Assembly: GCA_937923145.1 (NCBI GenBank) | Contig: CALAJT010000051.1 | Span: 1-45,129, forward strand | DNA: 45,129 nt | Direction of reading: 5' to 3' | From: an uncultured Rubritalea sp. | GTDB taxonomy: Bacteria; Verrucomicrobiota; Verrucomicrobiia; Verrucomicrobiales; Akkermansiaceae | Shown: piece by piece, positions 8,524 through 17,266 of the stretch | How positions within the stretch are numbered: the first letter of the stretch is position 1 | How the letters are laid out: the number at the start of each line of letters is the position of its first letter | The notes under the pieces: model-generated | Seen by the model: only the letters and a program-made list of their open reading frames with translations | Database searches by the model: none | What the model was told of the DNA's origin: nothing | Position numbers and translations under genes: made by a program

Positions 8524-9798
8524 ATGATGACTCCGGAATACTCAAAATTTGGCGAGCAACTATGTAAAGGTAGTGGCATTGAGGAACTCATGTATGACTT
8601 GGGGAACGCTCTAACGACTGCTGGACCTGATGTTAAGATGCTAGGAGGTGGACAGCCTGCACATATACCAGAAGTAGATGCTCTCTGGCGTAAGCGTATG
8701 GAGGAAATCATGGCTGACGGTCAGTGCTTTGAGAATATGGTGGGCAATTACGATCCACCTCAGGGAAATCCTCACTTTATCACTGCACTAGCTAAGATGC
8801 TACGCGAGAACTTCGGCTGGGACGTCACAGAGAAAAATATAGCGATTACCAGTGGGGGGCAGACAGCGTTTTTCTTTCTTTTCAATTCTCTAGCAGGACG
8901 CATGGGAGACGGTAGTAGGAAGAAAATCCTCCTGCCACTCGTCCCCGAATATATAGGCTACGCAAATCAATCAGTAGGCGAAGATTTCTTCAAAGCAGTG
9001 AAGCCTATTATAGAGGAAGTGGGTGACAGTCAGTTTAAGTATCGGGTAGATTTCGATGCTCTAGAAATTACCGATGACATAGCAGCTATTTGCGTATCCA
9101 GACCTACTAATCCTACAGGAAATGTACTGACTGATAATGAGATGAAACGTCTAGCGGATTTAGCTAAACAGCACGACATACCATTTATCATAGACAATGC
9201 TTACGGCGCTCCATTTCCTAACATATTCTTCTCAGATGCGAACCCTATGTGGGATGAGCAAGTGATCTTAACGCTTAGTCTCTCTAAAATAGGTCTGCCT
9301 GGAACTCGCACAGGAATCGTAGTCGCAAATGAGGCTGTGGCATCTGCTGTAGCGTCGATGTCTGCTATTATTGGGCTTTCTAACAATAATATTGGGCAGA
9401 CTATGATGACTCCATTGGTGGAAAATGGCGATATTCTAAAACTTAGTAATAATATAGTGAAACCTTACTATGTAGAGAAGACGAAACAGGCTCAGGGATG
9501 GGTAAAAGAGTACTTTGATGAGTCTGTGCCTTACCGTTATCATGTAAGTGAAGGAGCTCTGTTCCTATGGCTATGGTTTAAGGACATGCCTGTGAGTTCT
9601 AAGGTTCTTTACACGAAGCTAAAAGAGCGAGAAGTCTTGATTGTTTCAGGGCATTATTTCTTTTTCGGACTAGATGAGGAATGGAGTCATACGGATGAAT
9701 GCATACGAGTTACTTACACCATGCCTGAGGAGAAGGTGAGGGGAGGAATAGAGATTATTGCAGAGGTTGTGAAGGAAATCTACACTTCAGTGAATTAA
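8524..9798 (+). CDS. avtA: Valine--pyruvate aminotransferase
   Basis: The product (424 residues from the chosen start) is a fold-type I PLP aminotransferase of the AvtA kind, which exchanges amino groups between valine/alanine and their keto acids. The PLP lysine is K255 in LSLSKIGLPGTRTGIV, a block close to the AvtA signature, and RPTNPTGNV and DNAYGAPFPN give the cofactor-binding region. E. coli AvtA has 417 residues. The frame is open back to 8476, but that start falls inside the upstream terminator, so the ATG at 8524 (or the next codon) is the sensible start. It is a single gene between terminators. Confidence 0.9.
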   Translation: MMTPEYSKFGEQLCKGSGIEELMYDLGNALTTAGPDVKMLGGGQPAHIPEVDALWRKRMEEIMADGQCFENMVGNYDPPQGNPHFITALAKMLRENFGWDVTEKNIAITSGGQTAFFFLFNSLAGRMGDGSRKKILLPLVPEYIGYANQSVGEDFFKAVKPIIEEVGDSQFKYRVDFDALEITDDIAAICVSRPTNPTGNVLTDNEMKRLADLAKQHDIPFIIDNAYGAPFPNIFFSDANPMWDEQVILTLSLSKIGLPGTRTGIVVANEAVASAVASMSAIIGLSNNNIGQTMMTPLVENGDILKLSNNIVKPYYVEKTKQAQGWVKEYFDESVPYRYHVSEGALFLWLWFKDMPVSSKVLYTKLKEREVLIVSGHYFFFGLDEEWSHTDECIRVTYTMPEEKVRGGIEIIAEVVKEIYTSVN

Positions 9799-9837
9799 GT
9801 GAAATAATTTGAATAGATCTTAACTTCTAGTTGTCTT

Positions 9838-10584
9838 ATGAGTATGAAGTGTTACTTTTCTAGCATCATGAAGACAGGGTTATTGAAATCAATCGTATGT
9901 GCAGGCTTAGCCTGTGTATCTCTCACTAGCGTCGCCCAGGCAGATGCAGCAGCAGAAAATATTCTAAAGCGCACTCGCTATGCAGCGACTCTCCAGCAAC
10001 AAGACCTCCACGGTCACATGAATAAGGATGGCAGGAAGACTCCGGTCACATTATTTATGCGAGGCGAAAATATTCAGTTCGCCTATGGCTCAGGTAAAGC
10101 GAGTAAACGTTTCCACATGCGCCTTGAGCTAGACGAAGTAGATCTCTTCGACATCGTAGGTGGCAAAACTAAAAAATTCAACAGTAGGCAGATTGCTGAG
10201 AACATTAACGGGACTGACCTTAGTTTCGAAGATCTATCAATGCGCTTCCTCTACTGGAAAAATAGCCAGATAATGGGAGAAGATCGCATCTCTGGTCAAA
10301 AGTGTCATATTATCAGACTTATTAATCCAGGGACAAGTGGTGACTATAAGCAAGTCTACGTATACGTGCACCAGAAGTATGGCTCACTGATGAGAGTGAT
10401 CGGCTATAGTGCTTCTGGTCAGCCACTTAAGCAATTTCAGGTCACTGATCTGATGAAGGTAGGTAAAGAATACACTCTGAAGAGAATGAGAGTGGATAGA
10501 TTTAATCCAAAGACTAATAAGTCAATTGGGGTAACATACTTAGAATTTGATAAGCCTAAAAAAGCTGCAAAGGCAGGTAGGTAG
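9838..10584 (+). CDS. Exported outer-membrane lipoprotein-sorting (LolA-like) protein
   Basis: The product has a signal peptide ending AQA-DA. A start at the internal ATG at 9868 (MKTGLLKSIVCAG...) would give a more typical signal, so the first ten residues may not be real. The mature part (about 210 residues) has the beta-rich LolA-like pattern of the family annotated as outer membrane lipoprotein-sorting proteins (PF17131-type): LFMRGENIQF, GEDRISGQKCHIIRL, VYVHQKYGSLMRVIGY and the closing YLEFDKPKK. Classical LolA carries lipoproteins across the periplasm; proteins of this relative are mostly uncharacterised, so cargo is unknown. A terminator follows. Confidence 0.78.
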   Translation: MSMKCYFSSIMKTGLLKSIVCAGLACVSLTSVAQADAAAENILKRTRYAATLQQQDLHGHMNKDGRKTPVTLFMRGENIQFAYGSGKASKRFHMRLELDEVDLFDIVGGKTKKFNSRQIAENINGTDLSFEDLSMRFLYWKNSQIMGEDRISGQKCHIIRLINPGTSGDYKQVYVYVHQKYGSLMRVIGYSASGQPLKQFQVTDLMKVGKEYTLKRMRVDRFNPKTNKSIGVTYLEFDKPKKAAKAGR

Positions 10585-10612
10585 TATACAAAAAGTATAA
10601 ATCATAAATTTT

Positions 10613-10648
10613 AAACACCATGGCGGAGACCTTATGGTGTTTTTTATT
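10613..10648 (+). terminator. Intrinsic terminator after the LolA-like gene
   Basis: The arms AAACACCAT and ATGGTGTTT flank a 12-base loop and are followed by TTTATTT. It separates the LolA-like gene from the phosphorylase gene. Confidence 0.85.
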
Positions 10649-10768
10649 TGAGCGTTATGATTAAAATTATGACCTAAAAAAGAAGTTTAACTCTCTAATT
10701 ACACTAGACGAACTTACTAAACGTGTTAAAAATTCAGTGGACAACCGAATAATAACAAATAACACACA

Positions 10769-12424
10769 ATGAGCTTTTTACCAGAACCTTACAAACACGG
10801 CTATGAAATAGCCCCAGAATACAAGAAGAGCGTTGCTTATTTCTCAATGGAATTCGCAATCGACCAAACCCTAAAAATCTACTCAGGAGGTCTGGGCTTC
10901 CTTGCTGGATCACACATGCGCAGTGTTAATGATCTGAAACAAAATCAGATCGGTATAGGTATCCTATGGTCTTTCGGTTACTATAATCAAGTGCGTGGTG
11001 AAGACCGTGAAATGGCTGTGTCACACCGTAGAAAGAACTATCACTTTCTCGTCGATACAGGTATCAAATACACCATCAAGATTCACGGTGCTGATGTTTG
11101 GGTGAAGGCAATGTATCTTCCATCAGGAACCTTCGGAACTGCTCCGATGTTCTTTCTTACAACTGATATCGAAGAGAACGATCACATTTCTAAAACAATC
11201 TCACATCGTCTTTACGACTCTGACTCACAGACACGTATAGCACAATACATCCTACTCGGTGTAGGTGGTGCGAAACTCCTCGAAGAGCTAAAAGTAGACC
11301 CAGATGTATGGCATCTAAATGAAGCACACGCTCTCTCAGCTGCATTCTACGTTTACTCTAAAACTAAGTCTATGGATGAAGTTAAGAAGAGATTCGTATT
11401 CACTACACACACACCAGTGGAAGCAGGTAATGAGAAATCGAGCTTAGACACACTTAAGAAATTCAGCTTCTTCTCAGGACTAGATGATGCAGAAATCAGA
11501 AGCATCACAGGCATCCATGATGATCTTTTCAACCACACTCTCGTAGGTCTCCGCATGAGCAGAATAGCAAATGCTGTTTCTAAGCTTCACGGCGAAGTAT
11601 CCCGCAAGATGTGGCAAGGTAACGAAGGCATCTGTGAAATAACTCACGTCACAAACGCTCAGAACAAAAAATACTGGGCAGATAAAGAGCTAGAAGAAGC
11701 TCGTATTGCTGGTGATAAAGCTGGTCTTGCTACTAGAAAGCGCGTTCTCAAGGAGAGACTCTGTAAAGAAGTCGCGCACCAAACAGGACGTCTCTTCAAT
11801 CCAGATGTTCTTACTATCGTGTGGGCGCGTCGTTTCGCAGGATATAAGCGTGCGAACCTCGTCTCTCGCGATCTAGAGAGATTCGAAGCAATGCTAAACC
11901 GTACTAACAAGCCAGTCCAGATCATCTGGGGTGGCAAGCCATATCCTAAGGACTATGACGCTATAGAAGAGTTCAATGGACTCTGTGAACTCACTAAGAA
12001 ATACTCTAATGCTGCAGTAGTAGTAGGGTATGAGCTAGAACTATCTAGACTCATGAAAGAGGGCTCTGACCTATGGCTCAATAACCCAGTCGTTACTCTA
12101 GAAGCATCTGGTACATCTGGAATGACAGCAGCCATGAACGGCAGCGTAAACATCTCAACTAACGATGGTTGGGTATGTGAATTCGCTAAGACTGGACACA
12201 ACTCATTCCTAGTCCCTGAAGCGGATCCTAACCTCACTCCAGAAGCAAGAGATCAGCACGATATGCTTGGATTTTACCAGCTTATGGACACAGAGGTTCT
12301 TCCTCTCTACTACGGAGACAAGGAAGCTTGGTGGGACATCGTGCTTAACAGTATGAACGACGTCGTTCCATTCTTCGACTCTGACCGTATGGCTGATGAA
12401 TACTATAAGAATATCTATTCGTAG
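10769..12424 (+). CDS. Alpha-glucan phosphorylase-like protein (GT35), PLP lysine not conserved
   Basis: The 551-residue product resembles the short alpha-glucan (glycogen/starch) phosphorylases, which release glucose-1-phosphate from alpha-1,4-glucan. Family blocks are SVAYFSMEFAI near residue 21, IYSGGLGFLAGSH, HLNEAHALSA, FTTHTPVEAGNE, VWARRFAGYKRA, and EASGTSGMTAAMNG. In phosphorylases the Schiff-base lysine for pyridoxal phosphate follows the GTSGM or GTGNM motif; here residue 453 is Thr (codon ACA at 12125-12127). I recall that some related short proteins in Bacteroidetes also have Thr here, so it may be a subfamily trait, but the protein then may not be a working phosphorylase. The rest looks under selection: no stops, intact motifs. 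It is a single gene with its own terminator. Confidence 0.8.
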   Translation: MSFLPEPYKHGYEIAPEYKKSVAYFSMEFAIDQTLKIYSGGLGFLAGSHMRSVNDLKQNQIGIGILWSFGYYNQVRGEDREMAVSHRRKNYHFLVDTGIKYTIKIHGADVWVKAMYLPSGTFGTAPMFFLTTDIEENDHISKTISHRLYDSDSQTRIAQYILLGVGGAKLLEELKVDPDVWHLNEAHALSAAFYVYSKTKSMDEVKKRFVFTTHTPVEAGNEKSSLDTLKKFSFFSGLDDAEIRSITGIHDDLFNHTLVGLRMSRIANAVSKLHGEVSRKMWQGNEGICEITHVTNAQNKKYWADKELEEARIAGDKAGLATRKRVLKERLCKEVAHQTGRLFNPDVLTIVWARRFAGYKRANLVSRDLERFEAMLNRTNKPVQIIWGGKPYPKDYDAIEEFNGLCELTKKYSNAAVVVGYELELSRLMKEGSDLWLNNPVVTLEASGTSGMTAAMNGSVNISTNDGWVCEFAKTGHNSFLVPEADPNLTPEARDQHDMLGFYQLMDTEVLPLYYGDKEAWWDIVLNSMNDVVPFFDSDRMADEYYKNIYS

Positions 12425-12448
12425 TCCAAATAATAAACTATCTAATTA

Positions 12449-12480
12449 AAAGCCGTCCAAGGAAACTTGGGCGGTTTTTT
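12449..12480 (+). terminator. Intrinsic terminator after the phosphorylase-like gene
   Basis: A hairpin with arms AAGCCGTCCAAG and CTTGGGCGGTTT around a GAAA loop is followed by TTTT. The GNRA loop and T tract make this a strong candidate. Confidence 0.92.
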
Positions 12481-12519
12481 AATTACTATGGTAAACTAAT
12501 TACTTCTTGGGAGGAGTTT

Positions 12520-12692
12520 ATGGATATAAAAAGAGTCCAAAATTCTAAAATGATCGCAGTAAACGGAGCCACTAAATGATAAGAAGTCATTGGATACTAG
12601 ATGCAGTCTTGAGAGGAGATCATAACAAGTCGCATGCTAAATTAGTTACAAAAAATATGGGTGTACTAAAAAGAACTGTTCTATGTTCTTAG
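12520..12692 (+). other. Two tiny coupled open frames in a 380-bp gap (doubtful genes)
   Basis: Between the phosphorylase terminator and the TPR gene there is no clear gene. A 19-codon frame at 12520-12579 (MDIKRVQNSKMIAVN...) has a good GGGAGGAG ribosome site five bases before its ATG. It overlaps, as ATGA, a 38-codon frame at 12576-12692 (MIRSHWILDAVLRG...). The first resembles the N-terminus of KTSC-domain proteins, so the pair could be what is left of a larger gene, or a leader peptide. I find no family for the second. From 12693 to 12807 I see only AT-rich sequence. Confidence 0.25.
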
Positions 12693-12807
12693 CTTAATCG
12701 GTTTTTAGTTAAGAAACATAAAGTATTTGTCAAATCAAGATCCTTGTGTTAATTCTGATGTCAAGTATGTTTGCAAGCGCACAACATTCTCATTCTAACT
12801 ACTTTAC

Positions 12808-14457
12808 GTGATGCCGGGTAAACTTAAAATTTTCTTAACAAATAAGTCATTAAATATATCAGGAGGATCTTTGTTGATCTCGTGCATGAGCATAGGTCTA
12901 GCAACTAACTCACTAGCTCAAAAAGCCAAGTCCGAACCTGATATAAAACCTCTATCAGCAACTAAGAATGAGGCGAATAAAGCTACTGTTCAAGCTCCGG
13001 CAGGGAATGAGATAGCTGCGAACATACAGCTTACGATCAAAGAGGAACTCGACGAGAATCTATCGAATAGTGTCAATGGGCTCAGTGATCCTGTTAAATG
13101 GGAGAACGCCGTGCGCGTACCTATTGATGTGACTACCGAAAATAAAGAAGCTCGATACTTTACACGTCAGGGCTTTGGCCTGCTACAGAATCAATGGGAT
13201 ATTGAATCTCACCGTTCATTTGTCTATGCACTGCAGCAGGATGAAAAATGCATAGGTCCATACATAGGTTTACTGATGCTTAGCACACAGAGACATAATC
13301 CTAGTTACCTTTTTCAGAAGACTTTGGCATCAGTGGTGATGAGTTTGAAAAACGAGCGTGTAGGGGATGACTATGTGTATAGTTTACAAGAAAGACTCTA
13401 TGCTGAGGTAGCGCTTAGTATGGCTGAGGGAATTAAAGAGGACTTAGTGACTAGCGTTAATCAACTTGTGAAAACTTATCCTATGGATTTCCAAGCACTT
13501 ATTATGCAGCAAGTAATCTTACCGATGCGATCAGGTGGGAATAGCGTAAACGAAAAATCAAAGTTTGTTGGTAGAATGATGAAAAACTATCCATTGGTTC
13601 CTATGCTCTGGGTATATTGGTTATCTATTCATCAGTTTCAGAACGATCCTGCATTTTTGAAAAATGAAGTGATTCCATATTCTGAAAAGTTAGTCAAGTG
13701 GGCACCTAAGATGCCAGTATGGTATATTTATAATGGTATGTTCCAGCACAAGGCTGAGCAGTTCGACGAAGCTGATAAAAATTTTGATAGAGCAATCGAA
13801 CTCTACACGAGTTGGGGTAAAGCTAGTAACGTGCCTAAGCATGTGAATGCTCCACTCTGGCAAGCATTGATCTTCAAGAGTGTGAACTACTATAAAGCAG
13901 GGAAGTTCGATGAAGCGATCAAGTTGGCAAAGGAACTACAGCAGACAGAAGTAAATGTAAATCTCCGCAGCGAGGTCAGAGGGATTTATTTATGGGAAGT
14001 GCAGAGTCTTCCTGCGCGTCTCTATCTAGCTAGAAATCAACCAGGAGATCTCATCCGCGCTAGGGAGTCACTCCCATCGAAAGAGCTGCTTAAGTCAGTA
14101 CAAGAAATTTCAGCTGCGTCCATGTATTATACAGCACTCTACGAATACATCGCATTTAAAATAGCTGTTAAAGATGGTAAGATTGATGCTGCAAAGGAAA
14201 TCAAGTTAGGTTTTCTTGATAAGAGTAGGCAGAATTTCGATCTAACAAAAGTGAAGTCAAACAACTTTATCGATAGCAACTACTTTCACCGTGGCAGATA
14301 CGCCGTTTACGCTTATCAGAATTTTGCTAATGCTGAGCTAGAGAAGATAGATGGTAATATGAAAGGCTATGAGACATTTAGAGAATATCTCAAAGAAGCT
14401 GTCAGCAAAGGCAGTAGAAGCTTCATCTTACCAAGACACGTAATCGAGGATTTTTAG
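12808..14457 (+). CDS. Exported tetratricopeptide-repeat protein, function unknown
   Basis: The 549-residue product starts with a signal peptide (ISGGSLLISCMSIGLATNS then LAQKA), so it is probably periplasmic or outer-membrane linked. Helical repeat units of about 34 residues are visible, the clearest near residues 300-400 (WYIYNGMFQHKAEQFDEADK, then AIELYTSWGKAS, and SVNYYKAGKFDEAIKLAKEL). TPR units bind other proteins; the partner is unknown. No enzyme motif is seen. The gene lies convergent to alr, with only ten bases between stop codons and no obvious terminator. Confidence 0.7.
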   Translation: MMPGKLKIFLTNKSLNISGGSLLISCMSIGLATNSLAQKAKSEPDIKPLSATKNEANKATVQAPAGNEIAANIQLTIKEELDENLSNSVNGLSDPVKWENAVRVPIDVTTENKEARYFTRQGFGLLQNQWDIESHRSFVYALQQDEKCIGPYIGLLMLSTQRHNPSYLFQKTLASVVMSLKNERVGDDYVYSLQERLYAEVALSMAEGIKEDLVTSVNQLVKTYPMDFQALIMQQVILPMRSGGNSVNEKSKFVGRMMKNYPLVPMLWVYWLSIHQFQNDPAFLKNEVIPYSEKLVKWAPKMPVWYIYNGMFQHKAEQFDEADKNFDRAIELYTSWGKASNVPKHVNAPLWQALIFKSVNYYKAGKFDEAIKLAKELQQTEVNVNLRSEVRGIYLWEVQSLPARLYLARNQPGDLIRARESLPSKELLKSVQEISAASMYYTALYEYIAFKIAVKDGKIDAAKEIKLGFLDKSRQNFDLTKVKSNNFIDSNYFHRGRYAVYAYQNFANAELEKIDGNMKGYETFREYLKEAVSKGSRSFILPRHVIEDF

Positions 14458-14467
14458 AAGTTAGACT

Positions 14468-15574
14468 TTAGAAATAGATTTTAGTCACTCTCGGAGTAAT
14501 TCTAGTGAATATTTCCCAAGGAATAGTTGCTGCTTTTTCTGCGACTTCAGTAGCTAGGATATGTTTGCCAAAAAGTTCTACTTCATCGCCGTCTTCAGCA
14601 TCTGTTAGATCAGTGACATCTACCATGATTTGATCCATGGTGACCCGTCCTAAGATGGGGCAGCGTTTCGCTCGAATCCAGACCTCTCCATTTTGATGTG
14701 AGATAGAGCGTGGGTAGCCGTCTCCATAGCCTACACCTATAGTAGCTACCCTGGAGTCTCTTTCCAGAAAAGTGGTTCGACCATAAGAAATACTATGTCC
14801 TTCAGGTAGGTTTCTGATGATGGAGATGCGGGACTTCAGAGTGAGAACTGGTTTGAGTTTGGCTTGGTATTTCACTATCGGTGAGATCCCATAGAGCATG
14901 AGACCTGGGCGGACTAGGTTCGTCACTGTTGAGGTATAGTCTAACAGACCAGCAGAATTAGAAAGGTGAATGTAGTCGAAGCTGTGACCATTATCTTCAG
15001 TAACTTTAGTGACTGCTTTAGAGAATATCTCGAACTGCGAAAGTGTGAACTCGCGATCTTCATCGGCAGAGGGTAGGTGAGACCCGATCCCTTCGATATA
15101 TAGATTCTTATATGAAAGCAGCTTTTTAAGTCCTTCGCTCAAAAGTGATGGAAGGAAACCACCGCGTCCCATTCCAGTATCGACAGTAATATGGACGAGT
15201 AGAGGTTCATTGCCTTGATTCAGTTGATCAAAGTGTTCAGCTTCCGCAATACTTGAGATACACGGAGTCCATCGATTGCTTACTATCTCTTCACGTTCGA
15301 CAGCTAAAGTCGGACCTAACAGATAGATTCTAGTTGTGCAGCCTATGATCGATAGCTTGCGAGCTTCTATCACACTGGCGACGCCGAAGAATGCGAGATC
15401 ACAGTCGTCTAGTGCTAAGCCAATACGCTTGATATCATGACCATATGCTCCAGCCTTGAGCACTGCCATTACTCTCTGATTAGAGAGTTCCTTGGCTACG
15501 TCTAGATTATGCTTGAGCGCATCTAGATTGATTTCAGCCCACGTGCGCGGGGGGGATGGCTGAGAATTGCTCAT
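14468..15574 (-). CDS. alr: Alanine racemase
   Basis: The 368-residue product makes D-alanine for peptidoglycan. The PLP lysine is K40 in VMAVLKAGAYGHD; most alanine racemases read KADAYGHG here, so Asp to Gly and Gly to Asp changes flank a kept lysine and tyrosine. The second catalytic residue, the tyrosine of GVGYGDGYPR near residue 279, and the MDQIMVDVT block are present. Length is normal. It overlaps nothing but follows the HrgA-like gene by 15 bases in the same direction, so the two are likely co-transcribed. Confidence 0.95.
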   Translation of the reverse strand: MSNSQPSPPRTWAEINLDALKHNLDVAKELSNQRVMAVLKAGAYGHDIKRIGLALDDCDLAFFGVASVIEARKLSIIGCTTRIYLLGPTLAVEREEIVSNRWTPCISSIAEAEHFDQLNQGNEPLLVHITVDTGMGRGGFLPSLLSEGLKKLLSYKNLYIEGIGSHLPSADEDREFTLSQFEIFSKAVTKVTEDNGHSFDYIHLSNSAGLLDYTSTVTNLVRPGLMLYGISPIVKYQAKLKPVLTLKSRISIIRNLPEGHSISYGRTTFLERDSRVATIGVGYGDGYPRSISHQNGEVWIRAKRCPILGRVTMDQIMVDVTDLTDAEDGDEVELFGKHILATEVAEKAATIPWEIFTRITPRVTKIYF

Positions 15575-15589
15575 TTATTTAAGCCTAGC

Positions 15590-16567
15590 TTAACCTTCGT
15601 TATACGAAACGGGCTTTTGCGATTCTATGCCTTCGCTAAGCCAGTTAAATAGCTTAGTGATTTCTTGGGTATCATTTCTTAGTGCATCGAGTGCTGCCCA
15701 GTTAAGATGTGGTCTGACTTTAGCTTTAGCGATACGGTTAATATCGAGTCGATCCATCAGTGCTTCAGTTTCTCTAGGCTGAGCATTGAGAATCTCTGCG
15801 GGTCTAGGTAATTCGTCGAGCATCAGAGGCTCAAGTCCGAAGCTCGTGATACCAACTCCAAAAGTAGAATTTAGTCTACGGTAAGCATCAGCGAGTGCCT
15901 CATCTTGGATGGGTTCTGCATAGAAGATCTCACCACCATTAGCCCACTCCGATGAGCTCAATGCTTGGAAGAAGTCTTCACGGAAACTGTGAATGCCTGA
16001 TTGTATTCTCAGTCTCGCTGCCATCAAGCTGAACGATGGTAGATTGAGCTGCTTCTTCATATTGAAGATGCTTGCTGCTTCATCACGATCCATAGCACCA
16101 TCCCAGTCCACTAAGAGCATCTCAGGGAATTTCCAAAGATTTCCCACAGGAGCATTTGCTGCAAAAGGCTCGCGGAAGATGAACGGCTGACGACCATTCA
16201 CCTCAGCCCAGCGCTGAACGATAGCGCGAAACTTCTTAACCCGCATTAGTGCTATGTCGATCACCTCACGGTCAGGACCTAGATCATCTAGCCTGCCTTG
16301 AGATAGGGATAGAATTTCTTGAGCACTAGACAATACAGGCACTGGTGCTGTGCGGCGGTAGTATCCCTGACCCTTCTCTACTTTAGCGATAGGGGAACCA
16401 GGATCGCAGGACATTATTGAAAAATGATATCTCAGAGAAGCGTCGGAATAGTTGCCTTCGATTTTCATTCTGATGAGCCTGATCAGTTCAGTGCCTTTGA
16501 TGGCATCCTTCGGGTTTGCTGGAAGAATTTCTGGTAGTGCTTGGTTAAGCTGTTTTCTAAGACTCAT
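15590..16567 (-). CDS. HrgA/COG2958-like protein: N-terminal winged helix plus unknown C-terminal domain
   Basis: I recognise this 325-residue protein only by resemblance. Residues about 20-75 (GTELIRLIRMKIEG ... VEKGQGYYRR) look like a winged-helix domain of the HARE-HTH kind. The later part has MLLVDWDGA near residue 155 and a block near 195-235 (IHSFREDFFQALSSSEWANG, then YRRLNSTFGVGI) that recalls the FFQA.SNSSWAN and RLN.SFGIG patterns I remember from HrgA-type proteins, which sit in restriction-modification loci of Helicobacter. A nuclease-like fold is possible but not shown. It is upstream of alr by 15 bases, an unusual partner. Upstream DNA is AT-rich and gene-poor. Confidence 0.5.
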   Translation of the reverse strand: MSLRKQLNQALPEILPANPKDAIKGTELIRLIRMKIEGNYSDASLRYHFSIMSCDPGSPIAKVEKGQGYYRRTAPVPVLSSAQEILSLSQGRLDDLGPDREVIDIALMRVKKFRAIVQRWAEVNGRQPFIFREPFAANAPVGNLWKFPEMLLVDWDGAMDRDEAASIFNMKKQLNLPSFSLMAARLRIQSGIHSFREDFFQALSSSEWANGGEIFYAEPIQDEALADAYRRLNSTFGVGITSFGLEPLMLDELPRPAEILNAQPRETEALMDRLDINRIAKAKVRPHLNWAALDALRNDTQEITKLFNWLSEGIESQKPVSYNEG

Positions 16568-16917
16568 ACATTGAAATAATGGTAGTTAAATTGATAAAAA
16601 AATTATCGCTTAAAAATTTAGGTTTCAGCAAGCTTCAATTACGAAATTATAAGAAAAACAATCTACGTTTTCACTGATCTTAAAGCTGCGTGAACTAACC
16701 TTTTTAAGAAAGCTCGATTACTTATCATATATAGTATTGTCTTATTAAAAAATAAAACTCATCTAAATAGTCAATTCTCATTAAGTATTCTAAATGTAGC
16801 TTGGAAATATGAAAAAAAGAGAGCTGGTTTGTAATTTAGTCTAAAAAACTATATTTGGAATTATGTTTTCTTCTCCAGCAAATGGTCAGATTGTATTAGT
16901 AATATGACTAGAAATGT
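16568..16917. other. AT-rich stretch without a recognisable gene
   Basis: About 350 bases upstream of the HrgA-like gene are AT-rich with many stops in all frames. I see no tRNA, no repeat and no clear promoter beyond what such composition gives by chance. Together with the following remnant it looks like eroded sequence. Confidence 0.5.
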
Positions 16918-17184
16918 GTGTCTTGCGGAGGCAATAATTTGATCCCTGGAGTTAAATTGATCGATAGATCACATAATGTGGAGGGTAGCTCTCAACTTAT
17001 TCTATATACCAAGCCTACTGCATGGGTATCTGAGCGAGCTGTAATAGCTGATGTCGCTGATATATACGGAGAGGTCTATGATGAGTGTGGCTATCTACAT
17101 TTCTCCATGTATAAGACACTAATATTGAGGGAGGCATTCGGTATGAGAGAAAAGAATGATCCGTTAGCAAACTCTGAATCTTAA
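16918..17184 (+). pseudogene. Possible remnant of a hexapeptide-repeat acetyltransferase (WcaF-like)
   Basis: This 88-codon open frame has no ordinary ATG start (it opens with GTG) and no ribosome site. The middle part GVKLIDRSHNV, then LYTKPTAWVSERAVIADVA, recalls left-handed beta-helix acetyltransferases of the WcaF type, where a GVxLxDxSH segment is followed by KPI.IGDGAWV and then hexapeptide repeats. Here some residues between KP and AWV are missing and no regular hexapeptide pattern follows. I therefore read it as a worn fragment rather than a gene. It could also be a chance open frame. Confidence 0.3.
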
Positions 17185-17266
17185 AGTATCAGATGCATTT
17201 ACAGCAAGAGAAAGCATAGACAGGAAGACCGTCCTAGGTGTGAAGTTCATTACTGACCTCATCAAT

